Origin: Liolophura sinensis
Lineage: Eukaryota > Mollusca > Polyplacophora > Chitonida > Chitonidae
DNA length: 60,000 bases
Assembly (NCBI RefSeq): GCF_032854445.1
Contig: NC_088301.1
Span: 45,505,116-45,565,115 of the forward strand
Direction of reading: 5' to 3'
The translations under genes and the position numbers were made by a program. Positions 21,701 to 36,700 of the stretch are shown piece after piece; position 1 is the first letter of the stretch; each line of letters begins with the position of its first letter. The notes beneath the pieces are model-generated. The model made no database searches. It saw only the letters and a program-made list of their open reading frames with translations, and was not told the DNA's origin.

Positions 21701-24700
21701 ATAGATATCGATAAATGGCAGTGATTTATTGATGTCAGTATCGATCAATGGATTACAGATATCGATGTATAGCGTTTCCTGTTGGTTTGAGTGGAAATGA
21801 CAGCTCCCTCTACCCCTCTACTAAAGAGAGGCTGAGAAAAAATGTTCTATGGTCTACATAGCAGGGTCAGCCATCGAGGAAGTAAGGCAGCAGAATCAGC
21901 TAGGTCGGTGATTCAATGGAGCCGACTGCGCGGTGCTGATGACGGTGACACGTAGCACGAGTGATACTAGTATAATACCTCTAAAAACATTTGACAAATT
22001 TTTTATTCCCTTTACTCGGTTCCGATAAAACACCTGACTATCACCAATTCATTTACCGGTACCGCTTATTCATTTATTGATATCGATAATACTCCATTAA
22101 ATGTCAATTTGGTTCCACATAAATATATGATCTGCGTATGCATACTGTTAAAGCATACATGAAACGATTCGTATTTAGTTCTTAATATGGAGTTTTGGAT
22201 GTGGCCCGAGCGGTGACTGCTTTGGCGACGTCAGCTGTGACAGCTGTCGAAACAACTTTGTTGGGTGGAGAGAGCCCGAATTGGAGGCGCGAAGCGTCCT
22301 CATTATGTTCATCGGTGACAACATTTCCAAATATCCGGATCATTGACTGAGAATATTAATAAAATATGGAGATTATTAACATATATAAAATATGCCACAA
22401 AAATGAATTTTTTTCTCATATTTTTTTCATATTTCATTGTCCTTAAAACCATATACTCTTCGTTTTATTGTACCTTGTCTCGTATCCTTTATATATATAT
22501 AAGTTGTATCAAATTTAAATGGTCTGCCAGTTTTGGTAATCTTTCATCCATATCTTTTGATAATTCTCAGGAAATACTGGTGTGGACTCTTGTGCTCCTT
22601 CACACGTACCTATGGGACTCAGAGCATATAGGGAAGGCATCATGAAACATATCCACGACTCAGAACAAAACATCAGTGGTATGTAAATAGAGGATACTGC
22701 ACAATGAAGTTTTAATACCATAAATATTGTTCGAGTGAGAGGTGGAAATGATAACCCACTCAACGCATCTCATGGGTTATCATTTATACCTTTCAAGAGA
22801 ACAATATTTATGGTATTAAACCTTTACTGTGCAATATTCTGTTTATTATTTATATCCTGACATTTTCTCTCCATGTACATAAATGCGTATCAGTTTATCT
22901 GAAGCATCCGCGAAAAAAATAAGTAATGTGCCATCTTCGTCGTAGGCCTACTTCTGATTTTATTCATACGCACTGCAATTTCGTTCACGTCCGCGCTCAC
23001 AAAACATTTTACAGTTTTAAACGCTGTCTGTAAGTAATTATACATTGTACAAAGATGATTAATGCTAATGAAATATAGGTATTTACGTAAATTCAGCACA
23101 TGAAGAATTTGTACCTCTTTTTTTGGCGAATCATATATTGCGCGGAAGTGCACGGCCTTGTGATGCGGTGCACGAAGATTTCATAGTGACTGCATGAAGT
23201 GACACAATGAAAGTAGCAGACGGCATGTTCAAAAGTAGTTCCGGCAAGGTCAACTGTGGGTCATGGGTCAAGGTCGCCAGCGGTGTAATAGCAAAATATA
23301 ATAACAAAAGTGATATCTGACTAGCGAAGATATTATTTTTATCAGTGAAGGAAATAGTTGAATTTCATTGATGTATAAATAATAAGACATGACATTATAC
23401 TTCAGACAAACGGGTCAGACGTTTAATGTGAGGGATTTTCTCCTGTGACCATGTGCTTTCTGTCAACACACAATATACTCTACAGCTTGTTTCTTCTAAA
23501 ATGAAATCAAAATTGCCTTTATTCAGACACAAGTAACACTACAACCTGTAGATACTGATATTTTGGAGGTTCATATTATTGCATGGAAAACTTCAGTTAC
23601 AATAATTTCTGTAATTTATAATGTGCCTCAAAATGAGTATATGAGTTGCACTTTGAGTGCTGTTTTCGTGTATCAAATGTGGCATTTCGCTCATCTTGGT
23701 TGCTCTTTTGTTTTCGCCATGGATCAGCCCGCAGTCCAGCGTTCATTGAGAGCTTCTCGGCCTATCGCCTCAACAACGCGCTCGAGGAAATGGGAAGCGG
23801 TTCTGTAGTCCTGTCTGAACCGGTTAGACTTGTCTGCAACGCCTCTGGATCACCTAAACCTAGGTAGACACTGATACGTATCGTTATGCACAGGACAGGG
23901 ACTTCCTGTTATGGCACAGGGTGCAGCCTTTACTTTATTGATGCTTAATAACTGGTTAGCTTTTGAAAGAACTTTGGGAAAACATCTTCCAGTTTCTTTT
24001 CTTAACTCGAAGTCGCCACGTCACTTCACGGTAATTGCCTTGTTTATGCTGTCTACATGAACCATCGTTAGCAAGCGGTGCCCAACATTCAGAATCTCGT
24101 ATTTCGTATCCTCCAGAAAATGGTGGGGGTGGGGGTAGGGTGTGGTGGGGGTAGGGTGGCGTGGGGTGGGGTTGCGGGTGGGTCGTGGATTTCTTGGGGT
24201 GTAAGTGTGCGTGAGGTCATTTGTTCGAATATAACTGTTGATCGCAGTCACGCCTGCGTGGCTTAAAATCAGTGGTTTACTGCGGGAAGTCTGACTTCAT
24301 CCACCCAAAAGCCTGTCCACTTTTATACATGTGAAAACTTCTTGAATATGACGATAAACACCTTACATTTGTAAGGTTTATGTCCGATGCTAAAGCACTG
24401 TCTTGAAAAGTTGTTATAAAATTCTGTCTATATTTCTATTTCTATCGCTAATACATGGTCAGATACTAATTATATGACTTTTATTTAATTCACATGACTT
24501 AACTTTTTCTTGAATTATAACAGCTTTTTTGAGATGTTGCTTTGTGTTTTAGAATTATCTGGAAAAAGAACAATGTTGTCCAAGAGACGGATTGCTATCA
24601 TCTGATGACCAGTGATAGCCTAGTACTCCTGCCAAAACAGACAAACCATGAGGACAAGTACACTTGTGAGGCAATCAACTCGAATGGGGTATCTCATAGC

Positions 24701-27700
24701 CTTAACAGCATAGAAATTGTGAAACCAGGTTGGTATGCTGAAGAACAATTCTACAGCTACCATTCATTGTCCACAACCAATCTCTTACCATAGTACACTG
24801 CCTTGTTTAACTAATGAGAATACATCAGAATACATTGATAAGAAAGGTGAAACTTGTGACATCTGCTGTGGAAATGACCTTTGCAGTGTCAATATCAACA
24901 CAGTGTCGATACCACGGCAAAGTTAATACTACCACAGTGCTGATATCGTCATAGGGCCACTACCATCACAATATTAACACAGTGTCGATACCACGGCAAA
25001 GTTAATGCTGTCACAGTGCTAATATCGTCACAGGGCCACTACCATCACAATATCAACACAGTGTAGATACCACGGCAAAGTTAATGCTGTCACAGTGCTA
25101 ATATCGTCACGGGGCCACTACAATCAGAATATCAACACAGTGTCGATACCACGGCAAAGTTAATGCTATCACAGTGCTAGTATCGTCAGCATCACCATAG
25201 TGTCAAAGCTATAACCATGTCAACATCACTACAGTGTCAGTGCTATTCCTGTGTCAACATCACCACAGTGTCAATGATCTCACCCTGTCAACATCACCAC
25301 AGTGCCAATGCCATCAAAGTGTTAACATCACCACAGTATCATTCTGTAATGATGGAGTTGTCCAGCGATTAGATGACACCTTTCAAGAGAAAACATGCTA
25401 ACGCATAAAACTTACTTTTAATGGCTCAGAAGTAAGTCAAAAGCGCGATTTGCGGGAAATGGTTGGGTTATTCCGGTGGAATTTTAAAAAGGTATTTCTG
25501 ACTTATACTTTAGAGCTTATTTGTGAGTTATGGAAGCTAAAATAACGATGTGTAAATTTTGATTTCAGTCAAAAATGGCTTTGTGGAAATTGCAAGGTTG
25601 TCATCATAACCACACTTGAGCCATCACCCTTTTTAGTTTATTGTCTATGTTTAATAGTTTTATTTCCTTTCAACAGTGTCTGATAATACCCCTGCAAGTC
25701 AAAAAAACAGTACTGTGGCACCCGGCCAAAATGTATCATTTTCGTGTAAACTTGGCACTTTCACTATACCCATGGCCGTGGCTGTTTGGGAAAAACAGAT
25801 CACTCAAGACAACGTGGTCAGCAGCCAGATCATCTGGACGGGAAGTCATGACGCTGATAAAAGAATTAGGGTTACGAAGGACGGTAAGAATTCTCTGTAT
25901 GATGCAGCATAATGCTGCTTCTCGATTTGACTGCCATTTCATGGACTAATTTTAAATCAGTTCACCAGGCCAGTATAATCATGGCTGTGGCCAATTATAT
26001 CGTTTGACATCGGTAGTCTGATACCTTATAGTGGAAAGCGCAAACCGCAATGACTCAAATAGTCAACCAAATATGTATATTAATACCTCACTTCATGAAC
26101 GACTCAATATGTTTTAGACAACCTAAGGACAGTTGATGCTCTCTTATCTTTCTGTACATGACAGAGGTGATAAATTTATTTTGTCAGGTATGCTGGTATT
26201 TGCTTCCGTTCTTCTCGATGACGGTGACAGCAGCACCAAATTTGTCTGCTACCGGGTCAACCCATCCACCGGTCAAAGGAATAAAGCAACCGAGGTTAGG
26301 CTGACAGTAACAGGTAATACTAACTTGCGTCATCCATTTTTATTAGAAGCCATTTTGAGTTTGTGAATTTCAGAGATGTTGTCAGCGCTTCTCAAGCAAT
26401 TCTGCTGTAAGGATCCAATGATTTCAGATATCTGCAAATTTGCTTTCGATCATAGCCCGGTTTATACTAAAAATAGAAAAACAATAAAAGGCTCAAAATA
26501 ATCGCAGTCAAACCATGAATATATACAACATATATAAAACTACTAGTAATTAAGATTAATTGGTGTCTATGTAGGACACCTGACCTGTGCTTTATGAAAA
26601 TATCATCTTTTATATCAATAAACAGCTGAAGAAATGTAACCGACATAAATCATAAATTTTGGATGATTAATCTGACGGCGTTGTTGTCAGAAATTTCCTA
26701 AACTGTAGGTAGGGTGCACTGGAGGGATGCACAAGGCAAAATTTAGTTCTGTTTGTTTTTGTCCATGCCTTTTATCCAAATAATTCCCTATAATTACAAA
26801 AGATATAGTTATCTTATACTCTTGTGTCAATAGATGTATAATGTTATTGGGTGGGCATCATGTCTGTTGTCAGTACATTAGAATGTAATGAAGTGGGGCA
26901 TCATATCTGGTGTCAGTGCATGCACAAACTAAATGGGTGGGGCGTCATGTCTGGTGTCAGTACATGTTTAATGTAAATGAGGGTGGGGGCTTCATGCTTG
27001 GTGTCTGTACATGTATTATATACATGGGCGAGAGGTGGGGGGGGGGGGGGTCACGTCGGCCGTCAGTACATGTATAATATAAATGGGTGGAGCATCATGT
27101 CTGGTGTGAGTACATGTATAGTGTAAATGCGGGTGTTATGTCCGGTGTAAGTACATGTGTAATGTAAATGGGTGGGGTGTCATGTCTGGTGTCTGTACAT
27201 GAATAATGTAATTGGGTTGGGCTTCATGTCGGTTGTCAATAGATGTATAGTATAAGGGGGGTGGGGCATCATGTCTGGTGTGAGTACATGTATTATGTAA
27301 ATGGGGGTGTTATGTCTGGTGTCAGTACATGTTTAATGTAAATGCCTAGGCATCATGTCTGGTGTGAGTGCATGTATAAAGTAAATGGTTCGTGCATCAT
27401 GCCTGATGTGAGTACATGTTTAATGTAAATTCGTGGGCATCATGTCTGGTGTGAGTACATGTATAAAGTAAATGGTTTGGGCATCATCATGTCTGATGTC
27501 AGTACATGTTTAATGTAAATGCGTGGGCATCACGTTTGATGTCCGTACATGTGTAACGTAAATGTGTGGGGCATCAAGACGGATGTCAGTACATGTTCAC
27601 TGTAAATGCGGGGGCATCATGTCTTGTGTCAGTACATGTGTAATGTAAATGGGTGGGGCATCAAGACGTATGTCTTTTGGCATTTCAGAGAGGCAGTACT

Positions 27701-30700
27701 ATTAACAATAGGGTGGGTCTGGACTGCTACCAGGAGACATCGTCGTTATATGACAGAAATAAATGTTGACAGGGACATTAAACCCCAATCAAACAAAAGA
27801 AGGACTCGTATCCTTGTTTAGAAATTTTACAGCAAAGGGATAGCAAACATCGTGGTATTCTTGGGTACAGCGTAAAACACCAATCAAATAAATACATAAA
27901 TAAATATCGTTTATTTTCATTCATAACAGAAAGGAAACAATTATGGACAGGAATGAGATCGAATAACGATTGTGCCTATAAAATTATCTTTACTACTCAG
28001 TTTATTTTGGGTTAATTATTTTTGACAAAATAACCTAGATATTTCTTGTTTTTCTTCCATTTGCAATACATATTATTAGTGTGGTAACTACCTCAAATGC
28101 TTTCTGGACTTGTTTAGTTTAACCAGAACAGTATTCCAAATGAACGTCTAATAAATATCTGTGTGAAGTTCAAAACTTGGATTGCTGTGAGGGAAGCTAG
28201 GTACTTTGCTGCAATGGTGATTACTCTCCTACTAGGGGTAAATATAGTAGGTAACTTGATTCTAGATAACGGATAATTTCTACACTAAAGATTTTGGACG
28301 ATGGCCATTGTTATATTAACAGGATTTTCTCTTACTTCTGATATTTTGTTATGTTAACTTTGCAGGTTACTTCAGCTTGTGCTGTTTGCTGTAATTATAT
28401 GATTACTGGATTGTATGATGGAAGTGTATACTGTATATTAATTTTTTTAGGAACGGAACAGACAGTCTTTCCAAAAATCATATATTCCACGGAATCGCCT
28501 GTGAATGCAATGGAAGGAGATGACATCACTTTGGAATGCATTGGAACAGACTAGTATGTACTAATTTGCGCTTAAAATATTTACATGCGAATTGAAGGCA
28601 AGGGGCGGGGGTTGAAGTCCTACAGTTATTGAATATGTTTAAATATTTCCCATACACCAAGGCAGGTATAATTATCAGTGAAACCTATGTGATTTAAAGA
28701 TAACTTTTATCGGTCTCGCAACAAATTGCCCCATATTTGCTCGGTTTGTGCTGTATTGCTTTTTTCACCAGAATTTTACACACGTTGGAAATCTGGCAAC
28801 ATACTGAACTCACGTCAAACATACAGATTGTTTGAACCCTTTAGTTGTAATCATGAATATCGTCTAACTTCCTCGAAAACTTAATGGCCACATCAATTTC
28901 ACATTTTAATTGCGGTAAGGATCATGTGTTACATACATTACAAAATCCGTTTCCATAAAGATGGCACAGATTGGATCTGTCACCGCAACACATACAGTAT
29001 GACACATATTTCCTTCGTTCTACGGTTAAGCCACCAAACATTTGACATAGCTGTCAATTTTGTCTCTCTTTCCAATAAAGGAATAAAACGATACAAAACA
29101 ATATCAGCCAAAAGTTTATATAACTGTTAGACAACCGCAATATTGCTACTTCTTTAATGAAGGACTAATTTAATATTGAATATGAGTTTTCCCAAACAAG
29201 TCCGGAACAATAATTCTGTTTAAGATATATCTAGTCGTTGAAGTTGAGATGCCAACACAACATTCGATTCTATATGGTACAAGTTCTGAATATGGTGATA
29301 AAATCCTGTCTAGAATCGTCTCGTCGTACCAGGCCTGTATGATCAGTTTGCCGATGCTTGGTTAACAAGAAAACAGTATGTAGGCTTATATAAGTTAAGA
29401 TTTATACGTCTCGTTTTTGTTAGTATCACGTGGTACCACGATGGCGAGAAAATGGAAGCAAGCGATGTGTACGGACAGTCACTACAGCTAAAAAATATTA
29501 CTGAGGAACAGGCTGTGATATATACATGCAAATTAGGCGACACAGAAGAAAAGAATATTACCGTCAACGTTAAAAGTAAGTATCTTGCAGGTTGTATCAT
29601 GCGCTGTGATGCCAACTGGCTGAAATCATAGATGATCCTGTGTTGGAGCATATTTCATGGATATATTAGTCTAGATCAGCCTTGACCTTGGCCTGTGTAT
29701 CAGCGTATTTTGTCCTCTACCCTGGAAAGGGCACACTTGAGTGTGTGGTCAGCACTCAAAAAAATAATCTGTTAATTTTAACAGAAAATCTAGAATGTAT
29801 TGGGATATTATAACACAGTATTCTCCCATATTCAACATAATATTGTGTTAATCTAATAGCATCTCAATCTTGAAAAAATAGAATATGTGCATGTGTTATA
29901 TTTAACAGAATAATCTGCTGCAATAGCAGAATACATTTTGTAATCTCTCAGACAACAGACAGTCTGTTAAATTTAACAAATTATTTTTTGGAGTGTCATA
30001 CTACTTCTCTTGTCTCCCATTTTTGACCAGTATGAGTCTCCGGTAACCGAAGTTCATCTGGGGCTTTGACATGGTATTGATTACAAAGCACTACGTTCGC
30101 ATGCTTTAAAAACTGAAGTGGTGAATTTATCATGTGATGATAGAATAGATTGTCAGACTACATCGTGATATTATGAAGAACGCAATATCCTGTTTTGCCA
30201 CCAACAGTATTCTGTTGGAATAACAGAATAAACGGGTATTCTCCATCAACTAAACATAATTACACAACATAAAGTTTTACACATATAGGCATCAAACTAT
30301 GGAACCGCCTCCTTATCCATGTGAAAGAAACCCCTTCTCTGTCAAGCTTTCATTCACGCTACTTAAAATCACAGTTAAAGTCAGTTAACAAATGAAATGT
30401 ACATACCTATTGTTACGACCCAAACTGTCTGTATTATAAAGAGATGGCTTGTTCCAAATACACGACAGTTTAGCCGCACAAAAAAGTAACCAAAACCAGC
30501 AGATTTTATTTTTCAACAATTTATTAGGTTTTACAAGAACAGATAACAAGACTTATACAAATACTAAAGTACTTAAGTTTAACAAGAAAGGATAGCAACA
30601 TCTATACAAATACTAAAGTACTTACATGTATTTAGATGTATTATTATTATCGTGCAAAGTCTTTCATAAGGCTATGTCCCTGTAACACGCTTGCACACAT

Positions 30701-33700
30701 GTGCATTGTTCACACCAAACAGGGGATGGGAAAGGGGCCATCTCCCACTCATTTGATTTGTTTCTTTGTACAAGTGTGTAGGATGTTCCAGCCAGCAGCC
30801 GGGTAGGAAGGGGTCGATAATGGCCCGTCTCCCACTACCTTACTTCTGCTGGTTGGGACAATTGTAGTGACAGCACTAATGGTTGTGTTGTTGTTTTTTG
30901 TGGGTATGAATGTATATATCTTCTCTTTTTATACTACATGGTGCTTTATCATGTTTTATATATATTGATGTATATTTTGATTGGACTCTGAAGTACATGA
31001 GTCCTATATATTTGTTGTCTCTGTGATTGCCTTGGGGAAGAACAGTTTCGTTGTAAATTGACCAAGCTACCTTCGATAAATAAAGACATTATTATTATTA
31101 TTATATTCTTTTAATGTTACAGATAGGTTTTTAGAGTGTGTCGCCTTATATTTGCTTTTAACAAATGAGCCTTCTCAACTTTCTACATCTTTGTATTTAG
31201 ACATTTTGGTATATTAGTATATATTAGACTTTGGTATATTTTATAGGCTATCCCAAATTTACGGAAAAGCCAGAAAGGCTTACAAAGACCGTTGGTGAAG
31301 ATGCAGTTTTTAAGTGCATGTTGAACACAGAGAATTACACGGTGCAGTGGTTCGGCAACTGGAAGCCTTTGCCAGGTAAATTATTTCTCACGGTTTGTTA
31401 TCACCAACTTTATAGGCTACAACGAGTTAACATCGGGTAGTGGTAAATAATTGGAGTTTCGAGTGTACGCTCTTTTATTGTAAGGTACCATGTGACCTCT
31501 CAAAAATGTTAGGCCACTAATCTTGATTACATTTACTATAGCATGAAGGGAAGCGGCGTCATTTGTTTATCCTGTGAGTTCAAGTCCAGCTCATGCTGGC
31601 TTCCTCTCCGGCCGTAAGTGGGAAGGTTTGTCAGCAACCTGCAGATGGTCGTGGGTTTCCCCCGGGCTCTGTCCGTTTTCCTCCCACCATAAAGCTGGCC
31701 GGCGTCGTATAAGTGAAATATTCTTGAGTACGGCGTAAAACATCAATGAAATAAATAAATGCATAAATAAATTTGTTTTTCCAGAACATGGTGAAGCCGG
31801 TGATCGGTTAATTCATTCAACAAAAGTTACCTAACATTTTTGGCAAGTCACATGATAGAGAAGGACTATTTTTACCTTCAGAGGCAAAAACATTAAAATT
31901 CGAATCTCCTAATATACTTTTTCTTAGTGGTGTTGCGTGATCTAAAATATGTATACAGATTAAATATATAGACAAACTTATATACATTAATGTGTTACTG
32001 ATAATAATCAGATCGTAATTTATTGTAGCATCTGAGAGGTATGTATTGGACAATGCGAACACCACGTTGACAATTCACAATGTATCCAAGGCAGATACTC
32101 AGACGATAAGCTGCACTGCCACAGTGGGAAACTTCAGCATCAGTGCAGAAGGCAGCCTTACCGTGTATGGTATGTACAGTCTGCCAAGTGGCTATAGAAA
32201 ACCGACTACACCTTAATAATAGACAAACTGGTTTTAAAGGTTTTGTTTGTCATAGTCCGTAAAAGCTATGGCATAGACAAGCCGGTAATGAATGTGTGGT
32301 GTTTGGTATTTATTCTGGGGTAATATGACAGGCTATAAGCCTATACAGTTCAAAGTACATCTTGAGATAAATGATATAAACAAGAGACGGTGTTAACACA
32401 ACGGATGAACCCATCGCATTCCATGTCTAACCACCGCTTCTCGCGACAACGTTACTTTTCATTTCATTCCCAGTGAAAACAATTGTGACAGTATGACGCC
32501 ACAGAAAGACTGAACATTTGTAACCACTGTGTGGGACATTCAGTTGACCTATTTGCAAAAAAAAAAAAAAAATGCTTATGGTTGGTCAATTGCGTGTTTT
32601 TGATTGACATTTCGGAAAGGTCTGTAGAATCACTGTAAATGAAACTACATGCTTTTCATTCTAGGAAACTAACAGCTGGACAAGGCATGCAGTTGTATAT
32701 TTTGTCATGCATTTGATTTGGATTCGCACTGTACCTTCCAAAGAGATAATGGATACGGTATTGATTGTCTTTGAGAGCTCAGAAAACTGGAAATTTTTTT
32801 CTGTTAGGCTAAGGATGATTACTGTACATGCTCAGTATATGTTTTTATGTGCCTTAGATTTGTAGAAACACCTGTGTATAGTGCTGTTGATATTTATTTT
32901 TATGTACATTTTATATGAACATATGTAATGTTTTGAACATTCTTTGTTATTTTCTAAAAGTTATAATGATTAAGAAGTCTACAGATCCATAATTTAAGGG
33001 TTTCCTGGTGTTAGATATCTATTTTCGACCATATCTTTTTTTTTTTTACACTATTACATAGGGCAACGATGAAAGGCTCAAAAGGGTCCTTATTAAACTG
33101 CGAATGTAAACAACATACATAGAATTACTAAGGAAAGGTATTCAAAAAAGAGGGTATGCGCTATTATAAAGGAAATAAATTAAGTTAGGCAAAAAAAAAT
33201 GAAAAGGAAACGTTTTACTCTAATGCATACTTTCCGTCAATTTTTCAGAAATAATGTCATCGTATGAACGCTTAGCGACCCCCCCCCCTCCACACCACCA
33301 CCAACACACATGCCCACCCCTCTCTGCCCTAACAGATCTTGTTTTGACAGTTAGTACTACTTAATTTCCGGACTGGGACATTAAGAAAACTGTCGTTTAA
33401 ATTCATTTGTACGCCCCAGGAAAATAGATGGATAGCTTTTGGTGTACATTTATCTGATAGGACACATCCTAAAACGCATATTAGAAAATAACGGCCAAAC
33501 TCTGCATGTATCTTTTAAGACTGACCTAACTATGTGCAATGACTTGGATAAAACATGCAGATTTCTTTTAATTTATCACCGGAAAACCTACTCGGATATA
33601 AAAGACTTCTTTTGTGAGACAAGATAAGTACTTAACAGCTCTGAGCATGTCGTTGTCTTACAATCAGACAGAATTAGATGTATATTTTCTCCATATGTTT

Positions 33701-36700
33701 GCGTATTCTGTGTATTGTTAGGTTTATTATGATGGGTTGGTTGTTAACACAAATACTGAATCGTGCACAGATCTTCATATTTTCTGCCAAATGTTACTTA
33801 CGCATACCTTTAATTTAGTGCCTTATGTGGGAAGGTCTGTCAGCAACCTGCGGAAAGTCGTGAGTTTTCACTCGGCTTTTGCCCGGTTTCCTCCCACTAT
33901 AATGCTGGCGACCATCATATAAGTGAAAACCCAATCAAATAAATAAATAAATCAGTCAAATTAGTGTTATGAGCTTCTCTATTTGTAGATCCATTAAGGA
34001 TAACAAGTCCTCCATCGGACAAGGTATTGGGCGATGATGCTGTGGAATTCTGTGTCGAAGTGGAAACAGACGCCGCAACTTTAAATAAAACCACTTTCAC
34101 ATGGAAGAAAGACAACGCAACACTGGCTAACATAAAACCCGCTATAGAGACGATGATTCTCTCCGTTACGAAGATGAAGAACTGTTTAAAGCTGGAGGGC
34201 AGTGACAGGATAATAGGACAATACACATGTTTAGTGTCAGATCGAAGGAGGAGCAAATCTGCATCTGCCAATCTTTTCGCACCAGAGACAAGTAAGATAT
34301 AAAGGCGCTATAATAAATTTTTAAATTTCAAACTGTATTGTTATATGACTTAAGGCTAACACTTAACTCCAGAAAACAAAAGAAAGAAAAAACATTACTT
34401 ATATGACGGTGAATAGGTTCATGATTGTAGGAAACCAAATAAAGCTCGAAGGATACAATCTCTGATTCCCAACTACCCGACAAGCCTTTAAAGGCCAAAT
34501 CAGCGTGAGCTGGGTTGACAACAAGGGCTCCGGAAATCGTAAATGAATTTTCGTCAAATGTCCATTTCGGCCAGTTTGATGCAGTTCACATTCCACCCCC
34601 ACCCCCTGTCCGGATTTAGGCATGAAGGAGTTGTGTCCCATAAAATAAGTACTTTGTGTAAAGATTCTTTTGGGGTGGGGGGTGGAGCATAACTTCTTTC
34701 GTGGTGAAAACGATAACTTCATGTTTTCATTTCGAAGGCCTCTCTTTACAGATGGTATACACCACATAAATAGGCCTACGATTGGTTTACATGAATTGGA
34801 ACTAGTGTGGTGGATATCGGGAGCACTTTTTAACAATGATCGTCAGTTCCCGTCCAAATTTGTCATTTATGTGAAAATTAATTTTGATCTTAAATGCATT
34901 ATTTTGAAATAATGCAAAATATTTTAAAATCGTGCAATGCCATTCGTTGAGTACTGCATACCTCTTATATGTAATGTTTACATGTACAAAAATATCTGGA
35001 GTGAGCAGTATACGGAATGATTGAACGCCAGAGTGGTACTGCATACTAATAGTGAAGAGCACTGAACTGTTCTGTCAGGATAATTAACATGATAACATGA
35101 CAACATGCTAACATGACTAAACACTTCGCGATTTACCGAGGTATGACACATTTCACCTTAATGTCCTGTGCATTTTGTCTCGCATAGGCAGTTTCAACGA
35201 TGGGTTAAAAGTCTGCCTTGTACCACATCTTTTCCTCTGTATAAATATCTACACATACCCTACATATTACTCGAAAGTATTTTGTTAACACGAGGAACAC
35301 AACAAGTATTAAGCTGTATCGAGCCTTTCGGCCAAGAACCTGTTAACGCGCAGGCGACAATGTCTAGCTAATTTTCTTTGGTTCATAATCTTGGCAAAAC
35401 AGGAGATGGATTCCAGCAGCATTACTCACAGACGAGCATCAAGACTAAATCGACAAGGAACACCAATACTCTTGTGATGAGAGATCGATTATTTCACGCT
35501 CGTTCATGGTTTAACAAAGAGTTGTAATATGTTCAGTTTTGTAATTATTATGGTTGTATCTTAAGTCATTATATACAACCATTATACATGGTGACGTCAG
35601 TATATTTGTCACATGGCTGAGGAACGTTGTCAGTGGCTAGAAAATGTGTGAATATATTCCATATAACTGCATTCCATGGATTATGAATGTCGGCGACGTG
35701 TACATTGATTATGAAAGCATTGGATTTAGATGAATCCCACTCGCCAGATGTGCCAGCACCCTTTCTCGTGGCAGCGTAATGTTTCACTCCTTTCTTGATG
35801 ATAGGTGCAGTCAAAGAGAATAGCTGTTCGGAATCTATCTAAATCTGTGCGTCAAAACAGCCATTTGTATAGCAGGAGACAACCAATAAGGGCGTTCCGG
35901 ATCAATAATCGCAAGGCAATTCCCAAAACGACCTATAAAACAAACCACCTAAGAATTAAGAAAGTATATAAATTACGAAAATAGAACAGAATCATGCAAA
36001 GAGAAGCAGTCAACAGTTTTCAGTAATATAGGAAAGACGCACGGTATGTTCTAGGCCACTGAGTGAAATCGGTATTGAAATCATATACCATGCTAGAACA
36101 TCAGTTGTCTATAGCAAAATATGATATCACTTGCACTTTGATTGCAACTGTTTATATATAACTGTTCAACACGATGAATATATTGTCGCTAGCCCGGGTT
36201 AAGCGGAATTAGACACAATCACGAAGCACGAAGCAGGGCGCCAGAGATTCTGATGCTCTGTCCATATTTACTACAATTGTATTTATTGTAAAACTTAAGA
36301 AACTTGGAGTGAAGGCGTTTGCCTGGAACAACCTTGACACACTAGGTTTTGCAGTAATAACTTGTGACGTTGATTGAAATCGTCATCACAACTCGCAGGA
36401 TCTAATGAATGTTACAAGGCGAAATATGTACACGCCATATGTCAGGACCCTTCGTTATATTAACGTTCAAGTAAGGATAATTTACAACGTCAGAACTATC
36501 CCTCTTGTCATAAAGTCTATGAATGAGGAAACCGTTTTGGTCTTTGTACAAATATAGATCCAGATAAGATGTATCATTTAGAGAATCTGTAGTTTCCCTT
36601 AAATCCCGCGAAGGTCGGTAAATATCTTTCACAGCCTTTGCTATGTACGGTTTTTTTTATAGCCAACAGATCATCAATACAATACCGTTTAGTGAAAGAG

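Noticed and set aside
24897-25190. CRISPR-like 79-bp periodicity
   Set aside because: The whole unit is repeated, spacers included.
31573-31640. tRNA gene
   Set aside because: The box-B-like AGTTCAAGTCC is the tRNA-derived head of a SINE; no cloverleaf can be drawn.
34399-34836. 145-residue antisense open frame
   Set aside because: Lies in the Ig5-TM intron, no recognisable family, no splice or promoter context.
35569-35814. 81-residue antisense open frame
   Set aside because: Could be part of the same decayed retroelement as 36402-36713, but I see no motif to support it.
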